Shown: positions 17,823 through 27,491, numbered from the stretch's first letter. The stretch: 64,000 nt of DNA from Atopobacter sp. AH10 (GCF_003664595.1 NZ_QXPZ01000031.1:25298-89297); one strand, 5' to 3'. The notes: a model not told the origin generated them from the sequence alone. Made by a program: numbers and translations.

Positions 17823-18950
17823 ATGATTTATTTGGATAATTCAGCCACTACTTTTCCTGATGAAGAAGCTCTCGTGACCTATACTAAGGTAGCTAGAGAA
17901 TATGTGGGAAATCCGTCTAGTTTACATGCTTTAGGGGAAAAGAGCTACCATCTCTTAGAAGCAGCTCGTTTGCAAATTGCTGATTTGTTGAACAGAAAGA
18001 AAGATGAAATTATATTCACATCTGGAGGAACGGAAAGCAATAATCTTGCCATTCGAGGAACCGTAGAGGCAAAAAGGGAATTTGGCCGACACGTGATTAC
18101 TTCTTCAATTGAGCATCCTTCTGTTTTAGAAAGTTTGGGTCAACTTAAAGAAGAAGGGATAATAGATCTCACTGTTTTACCGGTTAGTTCAGAAGGAAAA
18201 ATTTCTATAAAGGATTTATCAGCAGCTATACGAGAAGACACGATTCTTGTGACCACTATGGCAGTGAATAATGAAGTTGGAGCCATCCAACCCTTAAATG
18301 ATATTGCTGAACTTTTAAAAGCCTATCCAACCATTCATTGGCATGTAGATGGGGTGCAATCTCTTGGCGCTTTTTCCGAGATTATACCGCATGAGAGAAT
18401 AGATCTGATGTCATTTTCAGCACATAAATTTCATGGACCTCGTGGAGTGGGCTTCCTCTATAAAAAACATGGTCGGGTCATTAGTCCTCAATTAACTGGT
18501 GGTGGTCAGGAAAATGGTCTACGATCCACGACAGAAAATTTAGCTGGTATTTGTGCCATGGCTAAGGCTTTAAGACGTCACCCTAATCACGGGGACTGTC
18601 AACCACTTCAAACTTTATTGAAGAAGACAGTGGCCTCTTTAGATAACGCCTACTGGTTATCCCCAGAAGATGGAGTACCTTATATTAATTGCTTTGCCCT
18701 AGAAAATGTTAAGGGAGAAGTCTTATTACACGCTTTGGAAGAAAAAGGAATTTATATTTCCACCACTAGCGCTTGTTCCAGTAAGGCACTTTCAGGATCC
18801 CATACTTTAAAAGAAATGGCTTACCCAGATCAGATAACAAGGGGAGCTGTTCGAGCTTCTTTTGGGGATCAAACAACTCTTGAAGAAGTTGAAGCCTTTT
18901 GCCAAGTATTGACTCAATTAGCAGAACATTTTGCGAAAGTTTTTGCCTAG
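17823..18950 (+). CDS. Cysteine desulfurase (thiI-linked)
   Basis: PLP enzyme that removes sulfur from cysteine as a persulfide; its position beside thiI suggests it feeds sulfur to ThiI for 4-thiouridine (NifZ/IscS-type partner). 375 residues: the opening IYLDNSATTFPDEE, PLP-lysine region SFSAHKFHGPRG and catalytic loop STTSACSSKALSG with its cysteine are intact. I use the second of two adjacent ATGs because it has better spacing from AGGAGG and gives the usual N-terminus. A second desulfurase is encoded at 43649. The 3' end of this gene, including its stop codon, has been tandemly copied downstream. Confidence 0.92.
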   Translation: MIYLDNSATTFPDEEALVTYTKVAREYVGNPSSLHALGEKSYHLLEAARLQIADLLNRKKDEIIFTSGGTESNNLAIRGTVEAKREFGRHVITSSIEHPSVLESLGQLKEEGIIDLTVLPVSSEGKISIKDLSAAIREDTILVTTMAVNNEVGAIQPLNDIAELLKAYPTIHWHVDGVQSLGAFSEIIPHERIDLMSFSAHKFHGPRGVGFLYKKHGRVISPQLTGGGQENGLRSTTENLAGICAMAKALRRHPNHGDCQPLQTLLKKTVASLDNAYWLSPEDGVPYINCFALENVKGEVLLHALEEKGIYISTTSACSSKALSGSHTLKEMAYPDQITRGAVRASFGDQTTLEEVEAFCQVLTQLAEHFAKVFA

Positions 18951-19100
18951 AATAATTGGCGGATCATTTTGCGAAAGTTTTTAGCTAGAGGTAGTTGTCG
19001 GAGCATTTTGTAAAAGTCTTTGTCTAGAAATAATTGTCGGAGCATTTTGTAAAAGTCTTTAGCTAGGAATAGTTGACGCAAGTCTTTGCCTAGAATAACC
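18921..19100 (+). repeat. Degenerate 39-bp tandem repeats copying the 3' end of the desulfurase gene
   Basis: The segment CATTTTGCGAAAGTTTTT...CTAG recurs at 18927 (inside the gene), 18965, 19004 and 19043, spaced 38-39 bp, with a fifth shortened copy (GCAAGTCTTTGCCTAG) near 19078-19093. Each copy retains the CTAG that ends the gene. The array fills the gap to thiI. Copies have diverged by several substitutions, so the event is not recent. Confidence 0.85.
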
Positions 19101-19148
19101 GATAAAATTTTTCCCTAAAGTATGCTGTTAGAAGATAAAGGAGGACCT

Positions 19149-20345
19149 ATGAAACGTTATATTCTCGTACGTTATGGTGAACTATCGACAAAAGGGAGAA
19201 ACAAAAAACGTTTCACCCAACAATTAGCCCAAAATATCAAAGGAGTATTGGCAGACTTAACACCAAATAAAGTAGTTGCTGGCCATGATTATCTGACCGT
19301 CTATCCGCCAGCAGAATCTGTGGATATTGCCTTAGAGCGTTTATCTCATGTCTTTGGGATACAATCTTATTCTCCAGTTATAGAGTTAGAGAAGGACATG
19401 GAAGTCATTCGTGACCAAATTTTTGCTATATTAGACGGTAAAGATTTAAAGGGAAAGAGTTTTCGCATTGCAACGAAAAGAGCAGACCATGATTTTTACC
19501 TAGATACTAATGCTATTAATCGCTATTTAGGCGAGGCGGTAGCTGAGCGTTATAAAGAGCTTAGGGTGCAATTAAAGCGTCCTGATTTGGTGATAAAGGT
19601 CGAAATCCGTGAAAAATATGCCTTGCTGACGACGGAAGTCTATAAGGGAGCTGGAGGCTTGCCTGTTGGGACATCAGGGCGAGCACTTTTATTGCTGTCT
19701 GGTGGGATTGATTCCGTAGTGGCGGGTTATATGGCTCTTAAAAGAGGGATTGAAGTGGAGGCTGTTCATTTCGCTAGTCCACCTTATACCAGTCCTCAAG
19801 CTTTACAGAAGGCCAAAGATTTAGCTAAAATATTGGCGCGTTATGGGCGACAAATCCAATTTCTAACCGTGCCATTTACTGCTAGTCAAGAAGCCATTAA
19901 ACAAAATCTACCTAGTCCTTATTTGATGACCATTACTCGGCGGATGATGATGCGTGTTGCTAGTCGATTGGCTGAGGAAAGGAAAGCTTTGGCGATTGTT
20001 ACAGGGGAATCTATTGGCCAAGTGGCTTCTCAGACCTTAGAAAGTATGTTAGCCATCACTGATGCGGCAGGGTATCCGGTATTACGCCCACTTGCCGGAT
20101 TTGATAAGTTGGAAATCATTGCTCTAGCGGAAGAAATTGGGAGCTTTGAATTATCTATTCAACCATACGAGGATTGCTGCACCGTTTTTGCCCCACCAAG
20201 CCCTAAAACGAAACCTAAGTTGGAAGCCTGCCAACATTATGAAACAAAGATTGACGTGAAAAGATTAGTGGAGGACGCTGTGAAGCATACGGAAGTAGAA
20301 AATATTTCTGCTCATGAAATCAATGAATTTAATGACCTTTTATAA
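19149..20345 (+). CDS. thiI: tRNA sulfurtransferase ThiI
   Basis: Adenylates tRNA U8 and inserts sulfur to make 4-thiouridine. 398 residues from the ATG at 19149 (after AAAGGAGGACCT). Order: N-terminal ferredoxin-like and THUMP domains (to about 165), then the PP-loop ATPase with LLLLSGGIDSVVAGYMA near residue 180. There is no C-terminal rhodanese domain, which is normal in Firmicutes; sulfur then comes from a dedicated desulfurase, here the upstream gene. A DCCTVF motif lies near residue 343. An earlier in-frame ATG (19122) precedes the ribosome site. Confidence 0.94.
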   Translation: MKRYILVRYGELSTKGRNKKRFTQQLAQNIKGVLADLTPNKVVAGHDYLTVYPPAESVDIALERLSHVFGIQSYSPVIELEKDMEVIRDQIFAILDGKDLKGKSFRIATKRADHDFYLDTNAINRYLGEAVAERYKELRVQLKRPDLVIKVEIREKYALLTTEVYKGAGGLPVGTSGRALLLLSGGIDSVVAGYMALKRGIEVEAVHFASPPYTSPQALQKAKDLAKILARYGRQIQFLTVPFTASQEAIKQNLPSPYLMTITRRMMMRVASRLAEERKALAIVTGESIGQVASQTLESMLAITDAAGYPVLRPLAGFDKLEIIALAEEIGSFELSIQPYEDCCTVFAPPSPKTKPKLEACQHYETKIDVKRLVEDAVKHTEVENISAHEINEFNDLL

Positions 20346-20367
20346 AAAAATAAGAGTCAATAAAAAC

Positions 20368-20399
20368 GGCAGTTGGAGAAAATCTGACTGCCTTTTTTC
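20368..20399 (+). terminator. Terminator after thiI
   Basis: GGCAGTTGGA / TCTGACTGCC hairpin with a central mismatch, followed by T6. Confidence 0.85.
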
Positions 20400-20530
20400 T
20401 TTGGCCTAAAGTAATTTTGAGATGGCTAAATAAAAAGTAGGATGGAAGGCTGATAAATAAAAAAATACTAATCTACCCATTAAATATAAAATAAATACGA
20501 TCTTACAGTGAAAAATGTTAAGAAAGTGAA

Positions 20531-20559
20531 TTGACAAGGAAAATCTCTATGTATAATAT
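20531..20559 (+). promoter_or_regulatory. Promoter of the LPXTG adhesin gene
   Basis: TTGACA at 20531-20536. TATAAT at 20552 gives a 15-bp spacer; the overlapping TAATAT at 20554 gives 17 bp. Located 60 bp before the start codon. Confidence 0.65.
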
Positions 20560-20619
20560 GTAAAACGTAAGCGGTTAAACACAAAAAAACTGAATAAAAT
20601 TTGTTTGGAGATGGGAATA

Positions 20620-20844
20620 ATGAGGGAGAAAAAGAAAATAGGCATACTATTAGTGTCTTCTGCACTTGTAGTATCCTTTGCTTGTAGCCAAAAGGTAGAA
20701 GCTTCAGAAGAAGGAAGCCAAAGCTTGGCAAATGTTCAAACAAGCGAAAGCGACAAGGTAAATAAGGCAAGGAATAGTGAAGAAAATAAGAACGCCAATG
20801 AAGAAATTGAAAAAAAAATGCGACAACTTAACCAACAATTCTGA
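20620..20844 (+). CDS. N-terminal part of LPXTG adhesin: signal peptide, then frameshift
   Basis: From the ATG at 20620 (9 nt after TTGGAG) the protein starts [20 protein letters not shown], a clear signal peptide with likely cleavage after QKVEA, followed by a Glu/Ser/Asn-rich segment. The frame runs through nine consecutive A (20810-20818) and stops 24 bp later at TGA. The rest of the surface protein is in the next frame (see 20777-24616). Losing one A or adding two would join them. It is therefore either the off state of a phase-variable gene, a slippage site that yields some full-length protein, a fixed mutation, or a sequencing error. Confidence 0.8.
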   Translation: MREKKKIGILLVSSALVVSFACSQKVEASEEGSQSLANVQTSESDKVNKARNSEENKNANEEIEKKMRQLNQQF

Positions 20845-23800
20845 CGGTAATTCAGGTGAATTAGGCGAAAAAGTTAAAGATCCGGAGAAAAAAGAGGAAG
20901 CTAGTTTGCCTCAACCGATCATGGAAAGAGCAAGCTTGCGTTCTCTTGGAGCAGTTAGGGAAGCGAAAGACGATGCCCCTTTAAAAATTGCGGACTATGC
21001 TAAAGTAGAGATCACAGCAAAAAATAAAAATGGGGAAGCGGTCGACAAGAATAGCCAGGATGCGGAATCTTACCAAGGGACGCTTACTCTAGATGTGCCA
21101 ATCCCTAAGTTGATGGAACCTTTTGAAGGGAAGATGAAACAACTTAGCAATGGCTACCCTCATGGGAAAGATGGGAAGAATAAAATTGCCTATATCGACT
21201 ATAGCTTAAATTTGCCAGAGGGGCTCTCCTGGACAAAAGCTGAAGTCAAAAGTGGAGCGACAGTTATCCCAGAAAATTCCATCCAGAAAACAGTTGAGGC
21301 TAGAAAGCTGAACTTGAAAATGAAGTTAACTGACCAAAACTGGCAAGGAGTCTATGATGCCTTACAAACAGATAAGAAGAAGGGAAACGCCAATGTTAAG
21401 GTCACAGCGACCTATGCCTTTAAAAAAGAGGATTTAGAGAAATTAAAGGGGAAGAAGATCGAAGGAAACGGGGACTTTAGTTTCTATCCTGCTGGCTATA
21501 TGGCATCGTGGGGGATTGGACTGAATAAGAATAAAACCGATAAGCTGAATTTAGAAGTGACCGCTGGGCTGAGAAGTGCTAATCCAAGTATAGCCAATCC
21601 AGGACAAGGTGACCCTAATGGCAACCCTACTTTCCCTATTGCTCCTCTAAAAGGCGACTTGTCTATTCGAGGGGAAAGTAAGAAAGTTACGCCTCTAAAA
21701 GAAGGGGAAGAAACTACTGTCACAGCGACTTTAAATGTTACCCCGATAAAAGAAGCTCTTCAAAAAGTAGAAAATGGAATGAGCGATGACCAATTACAAT
21801 TGATCACTGTGAAAAACTTGAATTTCCAAATGACCGCTAAACTCACTCTGCCACAAGAAATGGATTTTACGGATAAAGTTACAGCTAAATTGGATAGCAA
21901 TGACAAGTTTGAAGTGAAATCTGTCACAGTTGAAGGCAAAACAGTGACGGTTGTCATGCAATTGAAAGACCAAGATCAAGCTGATGCCTATGCGAATTAT
22001 CTGGAAGTTCGTCAAGCTGTTTTAGGAACAAATGATGTCATTTCCTTAAGCTTGTCATCTCTTAAATTAAATAGTGCAGCTAAACATGGGCAATTTTACA
22101 CTATGGTCGGAACGGTTGGAGGAACTTTCTCTGCAACAGCAGAATTGATGGGGACGGAACAACCCTTTAAATTTGACTTTATGTCCAATCAAGATCCAGA
22201 AGGGGTAGACGAAAAGTCAGAGGATGCAAGTGTTATTCAGCTCACAGTAGGAGTGCCTTATAAGGTTACTTATAAGTATGTGAGTGGTACAGAAGGTAAG
22301 AACTTACCAGATTTGCTTCTTTTACCACAAGAAGGAACGGTCATGCCAGGAGAAGATTACCAAGTAGCATCTACTGACAATCACCAAGATATCGTAACAA
22401 GTGATGGCGTTTGGAAGTTCGATAAAGAAAAAGGCTGGCAAAAGGATGGACAAACGGTAACAGGCAGTCTAACGAATGTTAACGGTGATGTTGAACTAGT
22501 TGGGACTTGGGTCTTTGAAGCCTATCCTAAAGTCACATACGAATTCAAGTCTATAACGACTGATAAGCCAGACTTGCCGGAAGAAGTGACCAAGCAAAAG
22601 CCAGCAGAAAGTGTTGCTAAACCAGGTTCAAAAGTTATTCCATCAAGCTCATCATTCGATTCAGTTCAAGTGAAGGGCGGTAGCTGGAACTTCAAAGGCT
22701 GGACAACAGATGGAGAACAAGAAGTTACCGCTAATGGATTGACTTTTGTTGGCCAATGGGAATTTGTAGCGAATGAACGCCAAGTGAAATATGTTTTTGA
22801 ATCCGCCACATCAGGCAAAGAACTGCCAAAAGAAGTAACCAATCAAAAACCAACTGATGGCAAAGCCAAAGAAGGCGATAAAGTAAGCCCATCTCCAGCA
22901 AGTTTTAACGATGTTGAGGTTACAGGCGGTAAGTGGCAATTTAAGGGTTGGACACCATCCAGCGAGCAAACAGTAGCTGATAAGGATCTCACTTTCACTG
23001 GTAAATGGGAATTTGTAGCGAATGAACGCCAAGTGAAATATGTCTTTGAATCCGCTACAGAAGGTAAAAACTTGCCAAAAGAAGTGACCAATCAAAAACC
23101 AACTGATGGGACAGCTAAAGAAGGCGATACAGTTAGCCCATCACCAGCTACTTTTGACGATGTTACTGTTCAAGGCGGTAAGTGGCAATTTAAAGGTTGG
23201 AACCCAGAAGGCCAACAAACAGTAGGCGAAACTGATCTGACTTTTACCGGCAAATGGGAATTTGTAGCGAATGAACGCCAAGTGAAATATGCCTTTGAAT
23301 CCGCCACATCAGGTAAAGAATTGCCAAAAGAAGTAACCAATCAAAAACCAGCAGATGGTAAAGTTAAAGAAGGCGATAAAGTTAGACCATCTAAAGACAA
23401 CTTTGACGCTGTTGCTGATAAAGGTGGCAAGTGGCAATTTAAAGGTTGGAACCCAGAAGGCCAACAAACAGTAGGCGAAACTGATCTGACTTTTACCGGC
23501 AAATGGGAATTTGTAGCGAATGAACGCCAAGTGAAATATGCCTTTGAATCCGCCACATCAGGTAAAGAATTGCCAGAAGGGGTAACCAATCAAAAACCAG
23601 CAGATGGTAAAGTTAAAGAAGGCGATAAAGTTAGACCATCTAAAGACAACTTTGACGCTGTTGCTGATAAAGGTGGCAAGTGGCAATTTAAAGGTTGGAC
23701 ACCATCTAGCGAGCAAACAGTAGGCGAAACTGATCTGACTTTCACAGGTAAATGGGAATTTGTAGCAAATGAACGCCAAGTGAAATATGTTTTTGAATCC

Positions 23801-24616
23801 GCCACATCAGGCAAAGAATTGCCAAAAGAAGTAACCAATCAAAAACCAACTGATGGGACAGCTAAAGAAGGCGATAAAGTAAGCCCATCTAAAGACAACT
23901 TTGACGCTGTTGCTGATAAAGGTGGCAAGTGGCAATTTAAAGGTTGGAACCCAACGGGCGAGCAAACAGTAGGCGAAACGGATCTCACTTTCACTGGTCA
24001 ATGGGTCTTTGTAGCGACAGCAAAACCAAAACCAGAACCAAAACCAGAACCTAAGCCAGAACCTAAGCCAGAACCTAAGCCAGAACCAAAACCAGAACCT
24101 AAGCCGGAACCAAAACCAGAACCTAAGCCAGAACCTAAGCCAGAACCTAAGCCAGAACCTAAGCCAGAACCAAAACCAGAACCTAAGCCAGAACCAAAAC
24201 CAGAGCCAAAACCAGAGCCTAAGCCAGAACCTAAGCCAGAACCAAAACCAGAACCAAAACCAGAGCCTAAGCCAGAACCAAAACCAGAACCTAAGCCAGA
24301 ACCAAAACCAGAACCTAACCCAGAACCTAAGCCAGAGCCAAAACCAGAGCCTAAGCCAGAGCCTAAGCCAGAACCTAAGCCAGAACCTAAGCCAGAGCCT
24401 AAGCCTGAACCAAAACCAGAGCCAAAACCAGAGCCAAAGCCAGAACCAAAACCAAACCCAGAACTAAAACCAAAATCTGAAAAGCCAAGTGCTAGTCAAA
24501 CAGGAGATAAATTGCCTCAAACAGGTGATAATCACTCAGTAGCTTCATGGTTAGCACCAATATTGATGTCATTAGGTTTAGTTCTTCCGCTCGACAAAAA
24601 GAAAAAAGAGAACTAA
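20777..24616 (+). CDS. SHIRT-repeat LPXTG surface adhesin, body (frameshifted from its signal peptide)
   Basis: 1279 codons open, but the ATG at 20777 lies inside the other frame, has no ribosome site and encodes no signal peptide; true in-frame coding probably begins after the A run at 20810-20818. Order: non-repetitive N-terminal region (to about residue 490), two diverged SHIRT-like domains, five near-identical 83-residue SHIRT-type repeats (each [23 protein letters not shown]... GGKWQFKGW...[12 protein letters not shown]), a roughly 36-unit KPEP wall-spanning stretch, then the sorting signal LPQTG (24512) with hydrophobic segment and KKKKEN tail. Sortase A would anchor it to peptidoglycan. 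SHIRT domains form stiff rods that extend adhesive tips in streptococci. Ligand unknown; monocistronic. Confidence 0.88.
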   Translation: MKKIRTPMKKLKKKCDNLTNNSDGNSGELGEKVKDPEKKEEASLPQPIMERASLRSLGAVREAKDDAPLKIADYAKVEITAKNKNGEAVDKNSQDAESYQGTLTLDVPIPKLMEPFEGKMKQLSNGYPHGKDGKNKIAYIDYSLNLPEGLSWTKAEVKSGATVIPENSIQKTVEARKLNLKMKLTDQNWQGVYDALQTDKKKGNANVKVTATYAFKKEDLEKLKGKKIEGNGDFSFYPAGYMASWGIGLNKNKTDKLNLEVTAGLRSANPSIANPGQGDPNGNPTFPIAPLKGDLSIRGESKKVTPLKEGEETTVTATLNVTPIKEALQKVENGMSDDQLQLITVKNLNFQMTAKLTLPQEMDFTDKVTAKLDSNDKFEVKSVTVEGKTVTVVMQLKDQDQADAYANYLEVRQAVLGTNDVISLSLSSLKLNSAAKHGQFYTMVGTVGGTFSATAELMGTEQPFKFDFMSNQDPEGVDEKSEDASVIQLTVGVPYKVTYKYVSGTEGKNLPDLLLLPQEGTVMPGEDYQVASTDNHQDIVTSDGVWKFDKEKGWQKDGQTVTGSLTNVNGDVELVGTWVFEAYPKVTYEFKSITTDKPDLPEEVTKQKPAESVAKPGSKVIPSSSSFDSVQVKGGSWNFKGWTTDGEQEVTANGLTFVGQWEFVANERQVKYVFESATSGKELPKEVTNQKPTDGKAKEGDKVSPSPASFNDVEVTGGKWQFKGWTPSSEQTVADKDLTFTGKWEFVANERQVKYVFESATEGKNLPKEVTNQKPTDGTAKEGDTVSPSPATFDDVTVQGGKWQFKGWNPEGQQTVGETDLTFTGKWEFVANERQVKYAFESATSGKELPKEVTNQKPADGKVKEGDKVRPSKDNFDAVADKGGKWQFKGWNPEGQQTVGETDLTFTGKWEFVANERQVKYAFESATSGKELPEGVTNQKPADGKVKEGDKVRPSKDNFDAVADKGGKWQFKGWTPSSEQTVGETDLTFTGKWEFVANERQVKYVFESATSGKELPKEVTNQKPTDGTAKEGDKVSPSKDNFDAVADKGGKWQFKGWNPTGEQTVGETDLTFTGQWVFVATAKPKPEPKPEPKPEPKPEPKPEPKPEPKPEPKPEPKPEPKPEPKPEPKPEPKPEPKPEPKPEPKPEPKPEPKPEPKPEPKPEPKPEPKPEPKPEPKPEPNPEPKPEPKPEPKPEPKPEPKPEPKPEPKPEPKPEPKPEPKPEPKPNPELKPKSEKPSASQTGDKLPQTGDNHSVASWLAPILMSLGLVLPLDKKKKEN
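20810..20818 (+). other. A9 homopolymer at the frame change in the adhesin gene
   Basis: Nine A in a row between the signal-peptide frame and the body frame. Runs of this length are prone to replication slippage and to RNA polymerase slippage. An A8 allele would read through from signal peptide to LPQTG. Confidence 0.85.
22778..24019 (+). repeat. Five 249-bp tandem repeats (SHIRT-type domains)
   Basis: Units start at 22778, 23027, 23276, 23525 and 23774, exactly 249 bp (83 codons) apart. Units 3 and 4 share a long identical block at their 3' ends, and units 4 and 5 are nearly identical over their first 160 bp, pointing to recent recombination. More diverged relatives precede the array from about 22250. 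Confidence 0.92.
24021..24470 (+). repeat. KPEP-coding 12-bp repeat tract
   Basis: About 450 bp of the 12-bp unit CCTAAGCCAGAA and its variants (CCAAAACCAGAA, CCAAAACCAGAG), encoding about 36 KPEP units with one NPEP interruption. It forms the extended wall-crossing stalk before the LPQTG signal. Such tracts vary in length between strains. Confidence 0.92.
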
Positions 24617-24645
24617 AGGACAAATTAGATGTAATCAAATAAAGA

Positions 24646-24673
24646 GGTAGCAGGGAAAACCTGCTACCTTTTT
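24646..24673 (+). terminator. Terminator after the adhesin gene
   Basis: GGTAGCAGG / CCTGCTACC, nine perfect pairs, loop GAAAA, then TTTTT. Confidence 0.9.
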
Positions 24674-24770
24674 GCTTGCCTATATAAGTAAAGATTAATT
24701 GGAAAAGATATAAAATATTAGGGATAGTTTATTCGGGTCAAGTTAAGTCTTGAGATAGTGAAGTAATTTT

Positions 24771-25415
24771 TTATTTGACGGTCACAGATGTTCCAGGTTT
24801 TATATGGTCAAATAGCCATTTAGCATCGGGTTCTGGAAGTCTGATACAACCGTGTGAAGCTTCTTGCCCCAGACGTAAAGCTTCTTTAAGAACCACCTGG
24901 TGTTTATTCCACATGACCATACTATGGAAGAGGAAAACACCATGATCTTTAAAGGAAACCCAGTGATAGGCTGAATAGCGTGTGTCTGGTTCAACAAAAA
25001 AATCTCCATGCTCATCTTCTATTTTGAATTGCCCGGTAGGTGTCTTGTAACCATTTGCACTATCTCCTGAAGAACAAATAATGGAATAAACAGTCTTATT
25101 ATTTTCTTTGATATAAACACGCTGATCTTTAATAGAAACGTCAATTTTAACTTTGCTCCAATCAGGAATATCAGGGTAGCTAGTTTCAGAAGGACGATTC
25201 CATAGTTGAACTGCTTGTCTATTATGATGGATATTATCTAGTCTAGATAGAGGTTGGGCAATAGTGCTAGATGAATGCTTTACTAGGCTATCTACTTGTC
25301 CCGACGAGTGAAAGAGAAAATAAATAGCAAGCAGCATAGCACAACTGAAAAGAGTCACTAGAGCAAATGAAATATAGCTTTTATTGTTAAAGTGATTTTT
25401 ATTGACATAAGCCAT
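24771..25415 (-). CDS. L,D-transpeptidase (YkuD domain)
   Basis: Cross-links peptidoglycan stem peptides (3-3) or attaches proteins to them, by cysteine catalysis that resists most beta-lactams. 214 residues from the ATG at 25415 (8 nt after AAAGGAGG): a membrane anchor at about 15-35, a linker, and a YkuD domain from about residue 85 (KIDVSIKDQRVYIKENNKTVYSIICSSG). The catalytic signature is complete: HSMVMW... and ASHGCIRLP with the nucleophile cysteine. Monocistronic, convergent with the adhesin. An upstream TTA-rich extension in the same frame is not likely coding. Confidence 0.9.
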   Translation of the reverse strand: MAYVNKNHFNNKSYISFALVTLFSCAMLLAIYFLFHSSGQVDSLVKHSSSTIAQPLSRLDNIHHNRQAVQLWNRPSETSYPDIPDWSKVKIDVSIKDQRVYIKENNKTVYSIICSSGDSANGYKTPTGQFKIEDEHGDFFVEPDTRYSAYHWVSFKDHGVFLFHSMVMWNKHQVVLKEALRLGQEASHGCIRLPEPDAKWLFDHIKPGTSVTVK

Positions 25416-26149
25416 ATGGGAGTCCTCCTTTCTATGGGTATATGAAAAGGGAATAAGTAAGACTTTATTTATTATACAGAAAAAATGTTTCTTATGCATG
25501 TCAGAATGATGTTAAAAAGTAGTTATCTGTGAAGCTAAAGAGGGAGGCAAAAAGTATAGGTTCCCAGTGAAACTAATTATCTGACATATGCCTATGCTAT
25601 CATTTTTATCGTCCAAAGCTAGCAAAAGTACAGAAAAAGAACAGCGCTATTTTGATAGGAGGAAGGGGTTAATAATAAAGTTCTTATCACAAAAAAGTGG
25701 TTTTGTAAACGACGAAGGAGAATAAAGACCCATATTTTATCTAAAAAAATATATTTACATGAGGGTTCTGAAGTACTATCATGGTAATTACATTCTAATT
25801 ATAAGATAGTTGATGGTACTTGAACTAGCAAGTATAAAATAAAAATCTATATGGGATGTCAACGACAGTTATTGTTGAATGAGGCGGGTTGAAATGGCAA
25901 ATGAATCCTGATTTGGGAGATACTTTTACTGGCTTCTTCTAAATGGCGCCCCCTTTTACCTGTTAAAACATTTCTTTCTGATGGTGTTTGTAAAGGAAGA
26001 AGAGATCTTTTCTATTCGCCAAGTTTACTCTCATAAAGTTATTGACTAAAGCAACTAGACTCTATTTTAGACTGAGTTCATTTACTGAGATATTTATAAA
26101 AAGAATGAGGCAAATTTGCCGAAATTTCAAAAGAGAATGGAGGAATTTT
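25416..26149. other. 734-bp gap between divergent L,D-transpeptidase and DUF819 genes
   Basis: AT-rich, with no ORF that has a convincing start. It holds a candidate forward promoter at 25810-25838, which would give the downstream gene a leader of about 300 nt. Very short openings with ribosome-like sites occur near 25893 but are not persuasive leader peptides. No known riboswitch motif was recognised. Confidence 0.4.
25810..25838 (+). promoter_or_regulatory. Candidate promoter for DUF819 gene
   Basis: TTGATG, 17-bp spacer, TATAAA. It lies about 310 bp before the start codon, which is a long way; a closer promoter may exist. Confidence 0.4.
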
Positions 26150-27361
26150 ATGCCAACATTTATTGCGGCTACTGATACATGGACACTTTGGGCTATTCTT
26201 GCGGTGTCTGCTTCAGCGGCAATTATCTTGGAACAAAAATACGAATGGGCCAGTCGAATTACAGGATGTATCCTAGCGCTATTATTTATGTTAGTTTTAG
26301 CTAATTTGCGAATTATCCCTACTGAATCGCCTGTTTATGATACGGTTTGGTCTTATGTAGTGCCATTAGCTGTTCCTATGTTATTGCTATCTGCTGACTT
26401 TAAAAATTTAAAACGGGATGCGGGACGTTTGTTGATCATCTTTTTGATGTCGAGTGTTGGGACACTAATCGGAGGATTTTTGGCCTACTACGCTTTGAAG
26501 AACTTCATTCCACAATTAAATACTATCGTGCCAATGTTTGTCGGGACTTATATTGGGGGATCAGTGAACTTTGTCGCTCTATCCACTGTTTTCCATGTGT
26601 CTGGGCAAACGACATCTGCTGCTTTAGTAGCCGATAATTTGCTGGGAGCTGTATTTTTTTCAACTATCATCGCTTTACCGACATTAGGATTTATTCGTCG
26701 TCACTATTCTCATCCTTATATCGATACTTTAGAAAAGATGACAGAGGAAGAAAAGAATGCACACAAAACTCAAGCAGCAAAATATTGGTCTGCCAAAGAA
26801 ATATCGCTAAAAGATATTGCATTAACGGTTTCTATTGCTTTTGTTATTGTGGCAATTTCCAGCTTTGTGAGTGGAATTTTTGAGAAAACATTTACGGGGA
26901 AAGATCCCCTATCCCAATTGATCGCTAACCTTTTAGGTAATAAATACTTGATGATTACGACCTTTACTTGGTTAGCAGCGACTTTCTCTCCTATTAAACT
27001 TTCTTCCATTAGAGGGAGTCAAGAGATCGGGACATTTTTAATTTATCTGTTCTTCGCTGTTATTGGGGCACCAGCTTCGATTAGCCTGATTTTAAAAGAA
27101 TCACCACTCTTGTTGGTATTTGCTGCGATTATTGTGGGAACTAACCTGATCGTTTCACTCTTACTAGGGAAGCTCTTTAACTTCTCTATTGAAGAAATCC
27201 TTATTGCTTCAAATGCTAATGTAGGTGGCCCGACAACTGCTGCAGCGATGGCCGTATCTAAGGGGTGGAATGAATTGATTGTTCCAGCTCTATTAGTGGG
27301 GACATTTGGTTATGTTATTGGGAATTATCTTGGTATTATTGTGGGGACAGCCCTTCAATAA
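26150..27361 (+). CDS. DUF819 family integral membrane protein
   Basis: 403 residues with about ten hydrophobic segments and a cytoplasmic loop around residues 190-220 (RRHYSHPYIDTLEKMTEEEKN). The family fold resembles sodium-coupled anion or amino-acid transporters (the YjcL/DUF819 group), with glycine-rich re-entrant-like segments PMFVGTYIGGSVNFVAL and SNANVGGPTTAAAMAVSKGW. The substrate is unknown. Start at ATG 26150 after GGAGG; a longer reading from a TTG at 26042 has a basic non-membrane extension and no ribosome site. Single gene with its own terminator. Confidence 0.85.
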   Translation: MPTFIAATDTWTLWAILAVSASAAIILEQKYEWASRITGCILALLFMLVLANLRIIPTESPVYDTVWSYVVPLAVPMLLLSADFKNLKRDAGRLLIIFLMSSVGTLIGGFLAYYALKNFIPQLNTIVPMFVGTYIGGSVNFVALSTVFHVSGQTTSAALVADNLLGAVFFSTIIALPTLGFIRRHYSHPYIDTLEKMTEEEKNAHKTQAAKYWSAKEISLKDIALTVSIAFVIVAISSFVSGIFEKTFTGKDPLSQLIANLLGNKYLMITTFTWLAATFSPIKLSSIRGSQEIGTFLIYLFFAVIGAPASISLILKESPLLLVFAAIIVGTNLIVSLLLGKLFNFSIEEILIASNANVGGPTTAAAMAVSKGWNELIVPALLVGTFGYVIGNYLGIIVGTALQ

Positions 27362-27415
27362 AAAGGAAGCAGCGATAATTTTAAAATAAGAATTCTCATT
27401 TTAGGGGATCAGGTG

Positions 27416-27450
27416 AAAAAGCTATTCGTTTGATACGGATAGCTTTTTTT
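27416..27450 (+). terminator. Terminator after DUF819 gene
   Basis: AAAAAGCTATTCGT / ACGGATAGCTTTTT with TTGAT loop and T7 end. Confidence 0.88.
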
Positions 27451-27457
27451 CTTCTAT

Positions 27458-27491
27458 AAAATGAGATGAATGGCAAAATGAGATGAATGGC
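27458..27491 (+). repeat. Perfect 17-bp tandem duplication
   Basis: AAAATGAGATGAATGGC occurs twice head to tail (27458-27474, 27475-27491), straight after the terminator. Confidence 0.85.

Noticed and set aside
20777..20812. ATG at 20777 as the genuine start of the adhesin
   Set aside because: No ribosome site, lies within the signal-peptide ORF, and the product would have no export signal.
22811..24001. Several minus-strand open frames of 60-95 codons across the SHIRT repeats
   Set aside because: They recur with the 249-bp period and have no ribosome sites; they are reverse shadows of the repeat-coding strand.
24021..24470. Short regular repeats that might suggest a CRISPR-like array
   Set aside because: There are no spacers; the 12-bp unit is contiguous and in frame with the LPQTG protein.
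26042..26149. N-terminal extension of the DUF819 protein from a TTG
   Set aside because: Basic, non-membrane sequence with no ribosome site; the ATG at 26150 follows GGAGG.
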